A stretch of 39,938 nucleotides of DNA from Chlamydiota bacterium (lineage in GTDB: Bacteria > Chlamydiota > Chlamydiia > Chlamydiales > Parachlamydiaceae): NCBI GenBank assembly GCA_013288825.1, contig JABDBC010000017.1, forward strand, positions 1-39,938, given 5' to 3'. The first letter of the stretch is position 1, and each line of letters opens with the position of its first letter. The position numbers and the translations under genes are program-made. Below, in pieces: positions 16,765 to 25,697 of the stretch. The notes beneath the pieces are model-generated. The model had not been told where the DNA came from and made no database searches. It was given only the letters and a program-made list of their open reading frames with translations.

Positions 16765-18192
16765 ATGAATATTCCAGCTGACCACTCTTTTGCACATATA
16801 GAAACAAGTACTTTTCCTAATGCAAAGCTGTATAACTTAGCCGAAAAAGTAATAGAAAATCAAACCGACGATAATATATTTGCCTTTGCCAAAGAACTTT
16901 TTAGTAAGGGGCTTGAGATCGACCGACCGATAAAAGATAGATTAATATCTAAATTTGAAGGAGCCGCTAAGCGAGATTCACGCGTCCATGACCTCGTTCA
17001 GTTCTTAAAAAAAAGCGAATCCTATTCTTCAACAGAATTTAATAATTTTAAAGAGAAGATTTTTTCAGCTACACACCATGAAGCGGCATCAACATCTTCT
17101 GTTGCAGACCTCGTGTTGCCTAGTTCAAAAACACTTCCTAAACCCTCAACTCGTAGTCTACCGAGTGCATCAGTCATTACTGATCCTCGAAGGGAAGAAG
17201 CAAAAGAAAGCAGACCCGCCGGCAGTTTACCTAGTTTACTCAGTGCCTCCATCGTCATTGATTCTCGAAGTGAAGAAGAAATAAAAACCACCCTAAATAA
17301 TGTAGTGAGTGTTGCCGGAAGAATTACGGATTATTTCTCGTTGTATGACATAGAACCATTCCCCAGAGGCTCAATCACAGATGTGCTGGAAGGAGACTCA
17401 GCCGCAACAGTAAGAAGAGGTATGTCCTCAGTAAATACACAAGCGAATATTCTTGCACACGGAACACACTATGTGAGTGTTGGTGCTAAGGCTATGGGAG
17501 CTACACATATGGCAGCAGCTTTCGGCAGTGCTTCTGCTTTCGCTGCAGGGGCGGCTGCGACAGCAGGTATTGGAGCGGCAGTGATTGGGGGCCTCATGGT
17601 TTTAGATGCGATCTCTGAAAAGATTGGAGATAGCATTCTTTCACAACCCCCTACAGTACAAGCAGTAAGGGCTTATCAGGATATGCAGAGAGCCATGCTG
17701 CAAAGTGGACAGCAAATTGCCTACAAAGCTGGCAGACGAACTGAGCGTCCCCAACGGCTGGAGGAAATTACATTATCACGTTCATTGGAAGAGGAACGGA
17801 TCTTGCAAACAGTCAATAAAGTTATGGGGGTCCTTACGGCCGAAGGAAAACCACCAATGACTCAGGAACAGAATATGCAGGAAAGGGAAAAAGTTACGAG
17901 AGAGGTGACTAGACAGCTGTATCCAGGCAGAGATGGTGAAGTCACTTTTGTAAAGTTATATCCAGACCGTGGTTATTCGGATATTTCGACTATTAAACAC
18001 TTTGGACCATTATATCAAGATTCAAAGGTCTTCCACACAGTTAATAACACCCTAAGATTAACTAACACGAGGGACATGACTCCAGAACAGTTATTGACTG
18101 CAAGACGTAACGCGACATTGTTAATTGCTGAAGATCTTTATCCAAGCAGAGATCCTGAAAAAATTTTTAAAACTATCTCAGAATGGTGGTGA
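16765..18192 (+). CDS. Hypothetical protein with Ala/Gly hydrophobic segment and duplicated C-terminal module (possible effector)
   Basis: I do not recognise this 475-residue protein. A helical N-terminal part is followed by a Ser/Pro-rich linker with a short tandem repeat (LPSASVITDPRREE / LLSASIVIDSRSEE, about 132-170). A long Ala/Gly-rich hydrophobic region (about 240-285) could form a membrane hairpin. The C-terminus holds two related 55-residue modules (344-398 and 421-475), each TVN...MT.EQ...LYP.RD.E; a third LYPDR lies between them. GGAGG precedes the ATG. The layout, disordered linker plus paired hydrophobic stretch, is reminiscent of chlamydial membrane-inserted effectors, but this is inference. 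It ends six bases from the convergent Xaa-Pro peptidase gene. Confidence 0.78.
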   Translation: MNIPADHSFAHIETSTFPNAKLYNLAEKVIENQTDDNIFAFAKELFSKGLEIDRPIKDRLISKFEGAAKRDSRVHDLVQFLKKSESYSSTEFNNFKEKIFSATHHEAASTSSVADLVLPSSKTLPKPSTRSLPSASVITDPRREEAKESRPAGSLPSLLSASIVIDSRSEEEIKTTLNNVVSVAGRITDYFSLYDIEPFPRGSITDVLEGDSAATVRRGMSSVNTQANILAHGTHYVSVGAKAMGATHMAAAFGSASAFAAGAAATAGIGAAVIGGLMVLDAISEKIGDSILSQPPTVQAVRAYQDMQRAMLQSGQQIAYKAGRRTERPQRLEEITLSRSLEEERILQTVNKVMGVLTAEGKPPMTQEQNMQEREKVTREVTRQLYPGRDGEVTFVKLYPDRGYSDISTIKHFGPLYQDSKVFHTVNNTLRLTNTRDMTPEQLLTARRNATLLIAEDLYPSRDPEKIFKTISEWW

Positions 18193-18198
18193 TTTTGC

Positions 18199-19281
18199 TT
18201 ACACAGGGCGCTTGGTTAGATTTTCGTGGCCTTCGTCTGTGATCACAACCGTGTCTTCCAAACGGACCCCTCCAATACCTGGCAAGTAAATTCCAGGCTC
18301 AATAGTAATTACCATTCCTGGCTGTAATCTCAAACTGGCATTTGGTTCCTTGTTTCGTATTGAAGGCATTTCATGTATCTCCAAGCCTACTCCGTGGCCT
18401 AAATTATGCATAAAGAGCTCTCCATATCCCGCTTCGGAAATCAATTTTCTTGCAGCATCATCGAGCTCTCCGATGGTTGTGTCGGGGCGGCATAAGCTTA
18501 AAGCAGCATGTTGGGCTTGTTTTACGATCCGATAAATCTTTTGCATTTCAGCTGGAGGGTCGCCAAAAAATATGACCCGCGTCATATCTGAATGATAGTG
18601 GTGATAAAGCACTCCAATGTCAATCAGGACTGTGTCACCTCGGCGGAGTTGGGTATTACCGGCTCTATAATGTGGCATGGAGCTATTTGGACCAAATGCA
18701 ATAATGGGATCAAACCCCACACCAGTGCCACCACGTCTTTTCCAAAAAATTTCCAGTTCGATTGCTAATTCACTTTCGGTGATCCCCTCTTTTAATAAAG
18801 TGGTAACAAAGTCATAACCATCTGAGCCAAGGTGAGCCGCATCGCGCAAACAATCGATTTCATCGTCATCTTTTATCATTCGTTGTTGCTTTACAATGCT
18901 GTCAAGAGGCACAAGAGTCACTTGACGCGATAATGAGCTCAGAGTTTTCTGTAGCTCTTGATAAGCTTTGTATGAGGTGGTGTCGGTGTTGAATCCAAGT
19001 CGATTGATAAAGGAACATTCTCCTTCGAATAGGGTTTGTAGAGCTGTATCTCCTGATTGTGCAGCAAGGATGACTGGCACCGGAGAACGTTGTTTACAGA
19101 TTTCAAGATAACGTCCATCTACTAAGAGCTGTGCGCCTTTGGAGTGGATGAGAAGGCGACCTGCCGATAAATCAATACCTATGAAATAAAAAAGATTAAT
19201 GGGATCATCTACTATAATACCATCGCATGACAATCCCTTGAGGTTTTCTCGAAGAATATCTAAGCGTTTCATAAAGTTCAT
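18199..19281 (-). CDS. pepP: M24 metallopeptidase, Xaa-Pro aminopeptidase/dipeptidase
   Basis: This 360-residue pita-bread peptidase removes N-terminal residues before proline. The dimetal ligands are all present: D221 and D232 (LIDIGVLYHHYHSDMTR), H296 (HNLGHGVGLEIHE), E328 (ITIEPGIY) and E342 (RLEDTV). The N-terminal about 130 residues are the creatinase-like domain. ATG 19281 is chosen because GAGG lies about seven bases upstream. A GTG at 19323 would add 14 residues but lies inside the inverted repeat at 19301-19527. It follows mutL on the same strand; this pairing is also, as I recall, found in Chlamydia trachomatis. Whether it is an amino- or dipeptidase is not settled by sequence. Confidence 0.92.
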   Translation of the reverse strand: MNFMKRLDILRENLKGLSCDGIIVDDPINLFYFIGIDLSAGRLLIHSKGAQLLVDGRYLEICKQRSPVPVILAAQSGDTALQTLFEGECSFINRLGFNTDTTSYKAYQELQKTLSSLSRQVTLVPLDSIVKQQRMIKDDDEIDCLRDAAHLGSDGYDFVTTLLKEGITESELAIELEIFWKRRGGTGVGFDPIIAFGPNSSMPHYRAGNTQLRRGDTVLIDIGVLYHHYHSDMTRVIFFGDPPAEMQKIYRIVKQAQHAALSLCRPDTTIGELDDAARKLISEAGYGELFMHNLGHGVGLEIHEMPSIRNKEPNASLRLQPGMVITIEPGIYLPGIGGVRLEDTVVITDEGHENLTKRPV

Positions 19282-19300
19282 GTCATATCCTCTATCCGTT

Positions 19301-19527
19301 AACAGTTCAGATACCCCCTTCACTATATGTCAGGCCTTCAGCCTGAGGTGTTTATGTGCGAAACCTAGGGCGTTGCCCTAGGCTTTTATAAACCAGGCTT
19401 TCAGCCTGGGCATAGTTCTCAGGGCAACGCCCTGAAATATAATAGCCTAGGGCAACGCCCTAGGTTTGGCACATAAACACCTCAGGCTGAAGGCCTGACA
19501 TATAGTGAAGGGGGTATCTGAACTGTT
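19301..19527. repeat. 227-bp inverted repeat built of small palindromes, between mutL and pepP
   Basis: The arms 19301-19387 and 19441-19527 are almost identical inverted copies. Inside are shorter palindromes: AGGCCTTCAGCCTG-type, CCTAGGGCGTTGCCCTAGG (19364-19382), CCAGGCTTTCAGCCTGG in the centre, CAGGGCAACGCCCTG, and CCTAGGGCAACGCCCTAGG on the right. It starts 10 bases after the mutL stop and ends about 20 bases upstream of the pepP ATG, so it fills the whole gap and could act as a transcript-processing or attenuation hairpin. Imperfect CTCTA..CGTTA / CTCTA..TGTTA flanks are not a convincing target duplication. Confidence 0.92.
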
Positions 19528-19537
19528 ACTCTACCTG

Positions 19538-21370
19538 TTATATAAATTTTTTCGCAATTTCATCCAATGTAATAAAGGCAATAGTTGGTCTTCCATAAGG
19601 ACATTGATAAGGCATTTCACAGCGCAGTAGCTGATCTATCAAGCGTTGCCCCTCTTCAATTGTGAGGCGCTTGTTGTAATGTCTCGACTCAAGACTCACT
19701 TTCCAAGCCAGCTTCTTTTCTCGATCTTTTGCAAAAGGGCTATGCAATGGGTCGGCTTGGATTTCATGAACGATCCCTTTGATAAAGCTTGATAGATCAA
19801 CATTCGCAAATAAATGGGTTGCAATTGAGTCGACATGAAAAATGTGCGGTCCCGTTTGCCGGATACCAATCCCATAACGATTAAATTCTTCGAGATGTTG
19901 GACAAGTATCGAGGTTTCAAGGGGAGTGGTCTCAATACTAATCGGTATCAGTAAAGATTGTAACTCTTCTACTTTTTCTGCTGCGCCCCTTTGCTGTAAT
20001 CGCTCAAAAAGGACTCTAGCATAGGCCGCCCTTTGATCTAAAAGCCCAAGCCCCCCTGAAGGTGCTCTGTCGGCCAAGTGGGCTCCATCGACAAGAAGAT
20101 AGTCTTTAAGAGTCCCTATGACCCGGACATTAGATGTTGCATTTGCAAGCAAGGATGGAACGGGTAAAGTCGGTGCAGGAGAACTAATTTTCTGTCTTAT
20201 AGTTGGTGTTTCAATGGTATTGACAACGGGGCGAATAAAGGAAAAGGGGTTTTCAGGCTGTTGTTTGGGCTCCACAGGAAAGTCTATAAAATAACTCGCA
20301 TTCTTGAAGGAAGGAATGGGCGCAGGGACAAATGGGTCCTCAAAAGAGGGTAAAGATAAAGAGGATTCCATGTGCAGCGATTTTTGAATGGCTTGCCGAA
20401 TCATTTCCTTGAGAGACTGCTCTTGGCGTAAACGGACTTCCCTTTTTTGGGGGTGCACATTGACATCTACCATGGAGCCTGGAATGGTGAGATGCAGCAC
20501 ATAAACAGGGTGTCGGTTGGAAGGAAGCATTGTGCTATATCCTTCCTTGACAGCAAAACCAACTAGTGGAGAACTGATCGCGCGATGATTGATGAAGAGG
20601 AACTGCCCTGTGCGATTGTGACGCGTGTAGAACGGTTGTCCTATCAAACCCATCAGTTTGAATTCCTCTTGCTCCTGTTGTACAAAGCAGGTTGAATTTA
20701 AAAAATCTTCTCCCAGGATTTGTTTGACTCTTTCACGCAAAGCATCGCTAGGAAGCTGTGTCGGATCAGAGTAAACGGAAATGAGTGATTTTTGATCGCT
20801 AACTAACTGAAAAGCAATCTGAGGATGGCTTAAAGAGAGACTGCTGACGATTTTGACGATTTCATTTGTGTCATGGGCTGGCGATTTTTGGAATTTCCTG
20901 CGAACAGGGACATTGAAAAATAGGGATTTCACTTCTATGGTTGTTCCACGAGATCTCACAGCTGCGGAGCATTGGAGAATTTTCCCTCCTTCGACAATGA
21001 TCATGGTCCCTTCAGAGGCTTCTTCAGAGCTTATTAAGGTAAATTTTGATATCGATGCGATTGAGGGGATTGCCTCGCCGCGGAATCCCATGGTTTCGAT
21101 TGAATGGATCTCTTCCACTTCACGAATTTTTGAAGTGGCATGTCTTTCTAAGCAAAGAAGACAATCATCGCGATTCATGCCAGAGCCATTGTCGACAATG
21201 CGGATCAATTGTCGGCCACCCCCACGCACTTCTATGGCAATTTCGGTGGCACCAGCATCTATAGAGTTTTCAACGAGCTCTTTTATGACTGATGCGGGAT
21301 TTTCGATCACTTCTCCAGCAGCAATTTTATTTATTGTGTGCTCTTTAAGAACTCGAATTTTTGATGCCAT
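19538..21370 (-). CDS. mutL: DNA mismatch repair protein MutL
   Basis: MutL is the GHKL ATPase that couples MutS mismatch recognition to downstream repair. The 610-residue protein has the ATPase motifs ELVENSIDAGA (31-41), DNGSGM (60-65) and GFRGEA (about 95-100), a Pro-rich linker (about 335-400), and a C-terminal dimerisation domain. The endonuclease motif DQHA(X)2E(X)4E found in nicking MutL proteins reads DQRAAYARVLFE (445-456), so the His and the first Glu are replaced. The CPHGRP-type motif is CPYGRP (590-595). Nicking activity is therefore doubtful. AGGT lies just before the ATG. It sits between the smc-side repeat (21385-21513) and the 19301-19527 repeat. Confidence 0.96.
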   Translation of the reverse strand: MASKIRVLKEHTINKIAAGEVIENPASVIKELVENSIDAGATEIAIEVRGGGRQLIRIVDNGSGMNRDDCLLCLERHATSKIREVEEIHSIETMGFRGEAIPSIASISKFTLISSEEASEGTMIIVEGGKILQCSAAVRSRGTTIEVKSLFFNVPVRRKFQKSPAHDTNEIVKIVSSLSLSHPQIAFQLVSDQKSLISVYSDPTQLPSDALRERVKQILGEDFLNSTCFVQQEQEEFKLMGLIGQPFYTRHNRTGQFLFINHRAISSPLVGFAVKEGYSTMLPSNRHPVYVLHLTIPGSMVDVNVHPQKREVRLRQEQSLKEMIRQAIQKSLHMESSLSLPSFEDPFVPAPIPSFKNASYFIDFPVEPKQQPENPFSFIRPVVNTIETPTIRQKISSPAPTLPVPSLLANATSNVRVIGTLKDYLLVDGAHLADRAPSGGLGLLDQRAAYARVLFERLQQRGAAEKVEELQSLLIPISIETTPLETSILVQHLEEFNRYGIGIRQTGPHIFHVDSIATHLFANVDLSSFIKGIVHEIQADPLHSPFAKDREKKLAWKVSLESRHYNKRLTIEEGQRLIDQLLRCEMPYQCPYGRPTIAFITLDEIAKKFI

Positions 21371-21384
21371 ACGTTACCTAAGAT

Positions 21385-21513
21385 GGACATAAAGGACAAA
21401 GGACGTAAAGGACATAAGGGACCTAAAGGACATGTGCAACGTCCCTTATGTCCCTTGTCCTTTAGAGTCCTTTATGTCCCTTATGTCCTTTACGTCCTTT
21501 GTCCTTTACGTCC
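21385..21513. repeat. Inverted repeat made of AAGGACNTA words, second copy type
   Basis: The arms 21385-21431 and 21467-21513 pair in 45 of 47 positions, around a 35-base centre that holds further GTCCCTTAT-type words. The unit words are the same kind as at 5460-5623 but in different order, so the two are related in composition, not copies by direct transposition. It lies between the smc stop (21518) and the mutL start (21370), where it must be part of the mutL leader if mutL has its own promoter upstream. Confidence 0.93.
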
Positions 21514-21517
21514 CTTT

Positions 21518-24500
21518 TTAGTAACTTGCGTAGATGGGCTCGGCTTGTTTTGCAAACTCAATAGCCAATAATTTTGATACGCCTTTTTCTTCCATTGACA
21601 CCCCGCAAAGCACATCTGCAATGGCCATTGTCCTTTTATTGTGGGTGATGATAATAAATTGGCACCTTTCGACAAACTGCTTTACAACATTGAGAAACCG
21701 TTCGACATTCGAATCATCGAGAGGGGCATCGATTTCATCCAGCAAGCAAAATGGGGAGGGTTTAACTTCAAAAATTGCGAATAATAATGCCATTGCTGTC
21801 AGACATTTTTCTCCACCAGACATCAAACTAATCGCTCTCATCTGCTTACCGGGGGGTTTTGCAATAATTTCGATTCCAGCTTCCAAAATGTCAGCCGCTT
21901 CGGTCAACTGCAAATCGGCTTCTCCGCCATTAAACAGAATTTGGAAGTTTTTCTGAAAATTAGCGCGGATCAATTGGAAAGTCTCTTTAAAAATTTTGCG
22001 GCTTTCTGTGTCGAGCTCAGTGATGATTTGCAAGAGCTCCTGCTTTGACCCATCGAGATCGCCCAATTGCTTTTCAAGGAATTGGTGGCGCCCTTTTTGT
22101 TTGTCAAATTCCTCGATAGAGGTCATGTTGATATCGCCAGCCTGTTCGATTTGCTGCCGCAGGGCACGCACTTGCTTTTCCTGTTGGTCAATGGGGATTT
22201 CTATTCCACTTCCAGGGGGGACGACAAGGGCTTGGGCATCTTCGATCGTGAGCTGATACCGTTCCTGCAATTCGTAAACGAGATTTTGTAAAGAAGACTG
22301 CAGCTGCGCTTTTTGAACTCCAATCCGATGGATCTCTTCTTGGCATTGCCTCAGACGCTCTCGAAATACTTGAATTTTACCTTCGATGGAATCGATTCCG
22401 CTCTTGCAAATTAGCACCTCTTTTTCGAGTTCTGTGCAGTTAACGGTCGTTTCAAGAAGGGATTTCTCAACATCTTGTAAAGTGTGGTCAACTTCAACGC
22501 CTTGCTTTTGAATGGTTGCTTGCATCTCTTGACTCGATGCAATTTCCTCCATGATGCGCTTTTGCTGGGTTGTCGTCTCTAACTCTTTGATTTCGATGAT
22601 ATGCAAGCTGTGCTGGATTTTCTTTTGCTCATCAAAAGCTTTTCGATATAGGGCTTCTTGTTCTTGCAACGAGGCGTTTTCCTGTTTTGCAACTTTTTGC
22701 TGTTTTTGTAGCTCCTCCTCAAGAACAGCATATTGCTTTAAAATATCGACCCCTTTTTGTCTTGCTGCAGTATGCTTTTGAGCTAGATCGGTGATTTTGA
22801 TTGCAATTTCTTCCAAGATAGATTGAATTCTGATGAGTTCCTGGGAAAGTGAACCCTCCTCTTGTTTCGCTTTTTCCAAGTCATTCGCATACCGTTGCAC
22901 TCCAAAATTAACCTCAACAAGTTTCATCTCGTCTCGTCGTATGCTTTTGTCTAAAGCGCTGTGTTCACCTCTGAGTGTATCCCTCTGCAATGAAAGTTCT
23001 TTTCCTTTTGTCTCATGCTGTTCGCGATCCTGCTCGAGCTGCGCTAACTTTGCTTCCAAGGCTTTGATCTCTGCTTCGCGTAAAAACACATTGTTTTCAC
23101 TCTGGCCTGAGCAAAAAAGAACCCCGTGAAAGTCGAGGAACATGTTTTTGCCAATCCATGCGGCAGCTCCTTTGTGGTTATGAACGAGCGTAAATGCCGC
23201 TTCTACATTATCTACAATGGCAATAGACTGCAGAAAATGGCTTGAAAGTTTGTTTTCACTCATTTGTGAAATCAATGAGCGCAGATTCAAACGGTCAGAT
23301 TCCTGGAGTTCAGTGATGCAGATCAACGAAAAATCTTTTAGACGATGCTCCTCTGCATATTGTAAAACGGTATTGAGAGCCTCTCTTGTTTCTACCACTA
23401 ATGTATGTGCATATTGGCGCATCACTGTTGCCAAAGCCTTTTCAGCACCTTTTTCTGGGCTGATGCATTCATAGAGAGGGCGCATAAGTTGGAAAAGGGG
23501 GCTTTTTTGGTCTTGAGCAGCCTGTAAAAGCTTTTTGCTTCCACTTGAAAATCCTTCATGATCCTCCCGCATGCGGGTGAGGATTTTATGGCGCGCTTTT
23601 ATTTCAGAACTCTCTTGCTTTACAATTTCAAAGGAATGACGTGTGCTGTCAATGGACTGAGAAAGCGTTTGCAAAGCGAGATTCTGCTGAGCAAAAAGGG
23701 CTTTTTGTTCATCGACGGCTTTCTCGACCGATTGCATTTCACGTTTTTTTTCTGCGTGGACGTGGCTCAAATCTGAAATGATCCCCCCGAGATTATTTTT
23801 GCGGTCTTGATACGACTGTTGTTTTTCAAGGAGCGAATCTTGGCGCACTTTATTCTGCTTCAGTTCACTTTCAGAATGCCCCTCAAGCTGCAGAAATTTT
23901 ACGCGTTCCTGTTGGCTGTGCTGTTGCTGTTGTCGTAAATTGGAGAGCAATTCGTCTTGGGTCTTTGCGCGTTGCCGCTCCAACTCAACGATCTTTTCTT
24001 GCTCGAGGACAACGGTTTGTATTTGAGACAGCTGTTGTTCTAACGTGGTGCGCTCTTGCTGATACGAGACTTGTTTTTTTTGCAATTGTTTGAGTTCGTC
24101 CTGCCAGCGCTTTTCCTTTGTTGTCTGTTCTTTAAACCGTTCTTGATGGGAGATTTTTTCGCGAGCTTTGATCTCTTTTGCACTGCGTGCCTTGAAAAGA
24201 ACTTCGCTTTTCGCACGCAAGGCCTGGTCGGCATTGTTCAAGGCTTGTTTAGCGTTGCTGAGTTCTTGGTGGCTCCCTTCAAGATGCTCGTTAAGGCCAT
24301 TTTGCTGGATTTTGAGCTCATGTTCTTTTTTAGAGAGGTCTTTCATCTTTCTTTCAAGATTTTGCCATTTGGTGACAAATAACGCCTTTTCAGCAGTCTC
24401 TAGCTGGTTTTTGCATATCTTATAAGCTCGAGCTTTTTCAGCTTGTTCTGCGAGTACGGAGATCTGCTTTTCAACTTCTTGATGAATGTCTCGTACTCTC

Positions 24501-25084
24501 GAAGTGTTTTGATCTGCCTGCTCCAGCTTGCGCAGAGCCTCTCGCTTGCGGTGCAAGAAACGGAGGATTCCAGCGGCTTCTTCAAAAATGTGGCGCCGTT
24601 CCAAAGGAGAATATTGGATCACCTGATCAATTTTACCCTGTTCAAAGATCGAGAAAGCGCTCTTGCCAATACCCGAGTCCATAAAGAGCGCTTGCACATC
24701 TTTGAGGCGAACGGGGCGGTTATTGAGAAAATAATCGGACTCTCCATTGCGGTGCAGTCTGCGGGTGACAGCCACTTCTTGGTATTCAATGGGGAGTTCT
24801 CCATTAATTTCGGTGAGGGTGATGGTTACTTCGGCAAAGTTTAAGGCAGGGCGTTTCGAAGTGCCTGAGAAGATGACATCGGGCATCTTATTGCCGCGCA
24901 TTGATTTAGCGGATTGCTCACCCAGTACCCAGCGGAAAGCATCGGCGATGTTCGATTTTCCACATCCGTTTGGACCTACAATGCCAGTGATGCCAGGGCT
25001 GAATTCGATCACTGTTTTGTCAGCGAATGATTTGAATCCTAAAATAACCAGTTGTTTTAAGCGCAAATAAGCCTCCGATTTCAA
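21518..25084 (-). CDS. smc: Chromosome segregation protein SMC
   Basis: SMC forms the V-shaped dimer of the condensin complex (with ScpA and ScpB) that compacts and separates chromosomes. The 1188-residue protein has an N-terminal ATPase half with Walker A GPNGCGKSN (37-45) and FRWVLGEQSAKSMRG. Two long Gln/Glu/Lys-rich coiled coils flank a hinge near residues 500-660. The C-terminal half has the ABC signature LMSGGEK (1087-1093) and Walker B with LLDEID (1114-1119). Length is standard. The last four residues (YASY) and the stop overlap a short motif that recurs between genes (see 3232, 5651). It ends five bases from the 21385-21513 repeat. Confidence 0.97.
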   Translation of the reverse strand: MKSEAYLRLKQLVILGFKSFADKTVIEFSPGITGIVGPNGCGKSNIADAFRWVLGEQSAKSMRGNKMPDVIFSGTSKRPALNFAEVTITLTEINGELPIEYQEVAVTRRLHRNGESDYFLNNRPVRLKDVQALFMDSGIGKSAFSIFEQGKIDQVIQYSPLERRHIFEEAAGILRFLHRKREALRKLEQADQNTSRVRDIHQEVEKQISVLAEQAEKARAYKICKNQLETAEKALFVTKWQNLERKMKDLSKKEHELKIQQNGLNEHLEGSHQELSNAKQALNNADQALRAKSEVLFKARSAKEIKAREKISHQERFKEQTTKEKRWQDELKQLQKKQVSYQQERTTLEQQLSQIQTVVLEQEKIVELERQRAKTQDELLSNLRQQQQHSQQERVKFLQLEGHSESELKQNKVRQDSLLEKQQSYQDRKNNLGGIISDLSHVHAEKKREMQSVEKAVDEQKALFAQQNLALQTLSQSIDSTRHSFEIVKQESSEIKARHKILTRMREDHEGFSSGSKKLLQAAQDQKSPLFQLMRPLYECISPEKGAEKALATVMRQYAHTLVVETREALNTVLQYAEEHRLKDFSLICITELQESDRLNLRSLISQMSENKLSSHFLQSIAIVDNVEAAFTLVHNHKGAAAWIGKNMFLDFHGVLFCSGQSENNVFLREAEIKALEAKLAQLEQDREQHETKGKELSLQRDTLRGEHSALDKSIRRDEMKLVEVNFGVQRYANDLEKAKQEEGSLSQELIRIQSILEEIAIKITDLAQKHTAARQKGVDILKQYAVLEEELQKQQKVAKQENASLQEQEALYRKAFDEQKKIQHSLHIIEIKELETTTQQKRIMEEIASSQEMQATIQKQGVEVDHTLQDVEKSLLETTVNCTELEKEVLICKSGIDSIEGKIQVFRERLRQCQEEIHRIGVQKAQLQSSLQNLVYELQERYQLTIEDAQALVVPPGSGIEIPIDQQEKQVRALRQQIEQAGDINMTSIEEFDKQKGRHQFLEKQLGDLDGSKQELLQIITELDTESRKIFKETFQLIRANFQKNFQILFNGGEADLQLTEAADILEAGIEIIAKPPGKQMRAISLMSGGEKCLTAMALLFAIFEVKPSPFCLLDEIDAPLDDSNVERFLNVVKQFVERCQFIIITHNKRTMAIADVLCGVSMEEKGVSKLLAIEFAKQAEPIYASY

Positions 25085-25146
25085 GACGCAATTTTAGCAA
25101 ATAGGATATCGAATAGGAAGAATGGATGCAAGGAATTGGACTGCTT

Positions 25147-25518
25147 TTATGCAGATAATCTTTGATGTTTGAAACCAGGATTGACCACATGAACGCATGG
25201 TGGAATAGTTCTTGAATGATGTTGTTTCGCTGTAATTTCAATATCATATCCAAGAGCTACAAGATATTTCATTAGTCTATCTAAAGTAAATCCAGAAAGG
25301 CGACCGCAAATGATATTAGAAATTTTAGGTTGATCTATTCCAAGAATTTCTGCAGCTTTTTTCTGTGTGAGCTTTCGTTTCTTTATAATATCGTAGATGA
25401 GTAAGGCTAAATCAGATTTAGCCAAAGCCTCTTCTGCGTTAGCAAAACCTAAGTCAACAAAAATATTGCCGGAGCTTGTAGTCATCTCGATTTTTTCTTC
25501 AGTTTTTTTAACCATCAT
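25147..25518 (-). CDS. HigA-type antitoxin, XRE-family helix-turn-helix
   Basis: This 123-residue protein has a central helix-turn-helix, LTQKKAAEILGIDQPKIS (about 50-67), followed by GRLSGFTLDRLMKYLVALGY, the layout typical of antitoxins paired with Gp49/HigB-like toxins. The N-terminal NIFVDLGFANAEEAL is characteristic of this antitoxin group. The ATG at 25518 overlaps the stop of the toxin remnant upstream (ATGA), the normal toxin-first arrangement. The antitoxin is intact while the toxin is not. The C-terminal tail (about 95-123) is His/Pro-rich and not conserved. A second ATG follows one codon later. Confidence 0.85.
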   Translation of the reverse strand: MMVKKTEEKIEMTTSSGNIFVDLGFANAEEALAKSDLALLIYDIIKKRKLTQKKAAEILGIDQPKISNIICGRLSGFTLDRLMKYLVALGYDIEITAKQHHSRTIPPCVHVVNPGFKHQRLSA

Positions 25519-25657
25519 TTTACTCCGTAATGTTCTTTATACATACTTTCAGCCCATTTATAGCGGCTTTTGATTAATTCTTTATCTTGTTTAGTAGTTT
25601 GTTTACCTGTCTTGCTTTTTCGCTGGAACCCATATAGTGTAAATGTCGATCTGTCAT
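25515..25657 (-). pseudogene. Remnant of Gp49/HigB-type toxin, N-terminal part lost
   Basis: The last about 45 codons in this frame encode LYGFQRKSKTGKQTTKQDKE and then LIKSRYKWAESMYKE. This matches the conserved C-terminal half of Gp49/HigB-like toxins (typically F-KKSKKG-ATPK-DI-LI-RLK-A). The N-terminal half is missing. The initiation region is retained upstream: AAGGAAGGAG and an ATG at 25657, but that ATG opens a different frame (MTDRHLHYMGSS..., 23 codons, then stop). A deletion with frameshift is the simplest reading. A longer open frame from 25706 exists, but its N-terminus is encoded by the palindrome at 25680-25697, so I do not think it is used. Confidence 0.7.
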
Positions 25658-25679
25658 TGGCTGTACTCCTTCCTTTCAG

Positions 25680-25697
25680 TATACTAAATTTAGTATA
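25680..25697. promoter_or_regulatory. Perfect 18-bp palindrome, candidate operator of the HigBA-like module
   Basis: TATACTAAATTTAGTATA is a perfect palindrome located just upstream of the ribosome-binding site of the decayed toxin, where a HigA-type antitoxin normally binds to repress its own operon. Such antitoxins are dimeric HTH proteins that recognise palindromes of this length. Binding is inferred. Confidence 0.65.

Noticed and set aside
19289-19541. Imperfect CTCTA...GTTA direct repeat flanking the 19301-19527 element
   Set aside because: Two mismatches in 12 and partial overlap with the arm; too weak to call a target-site duplication.
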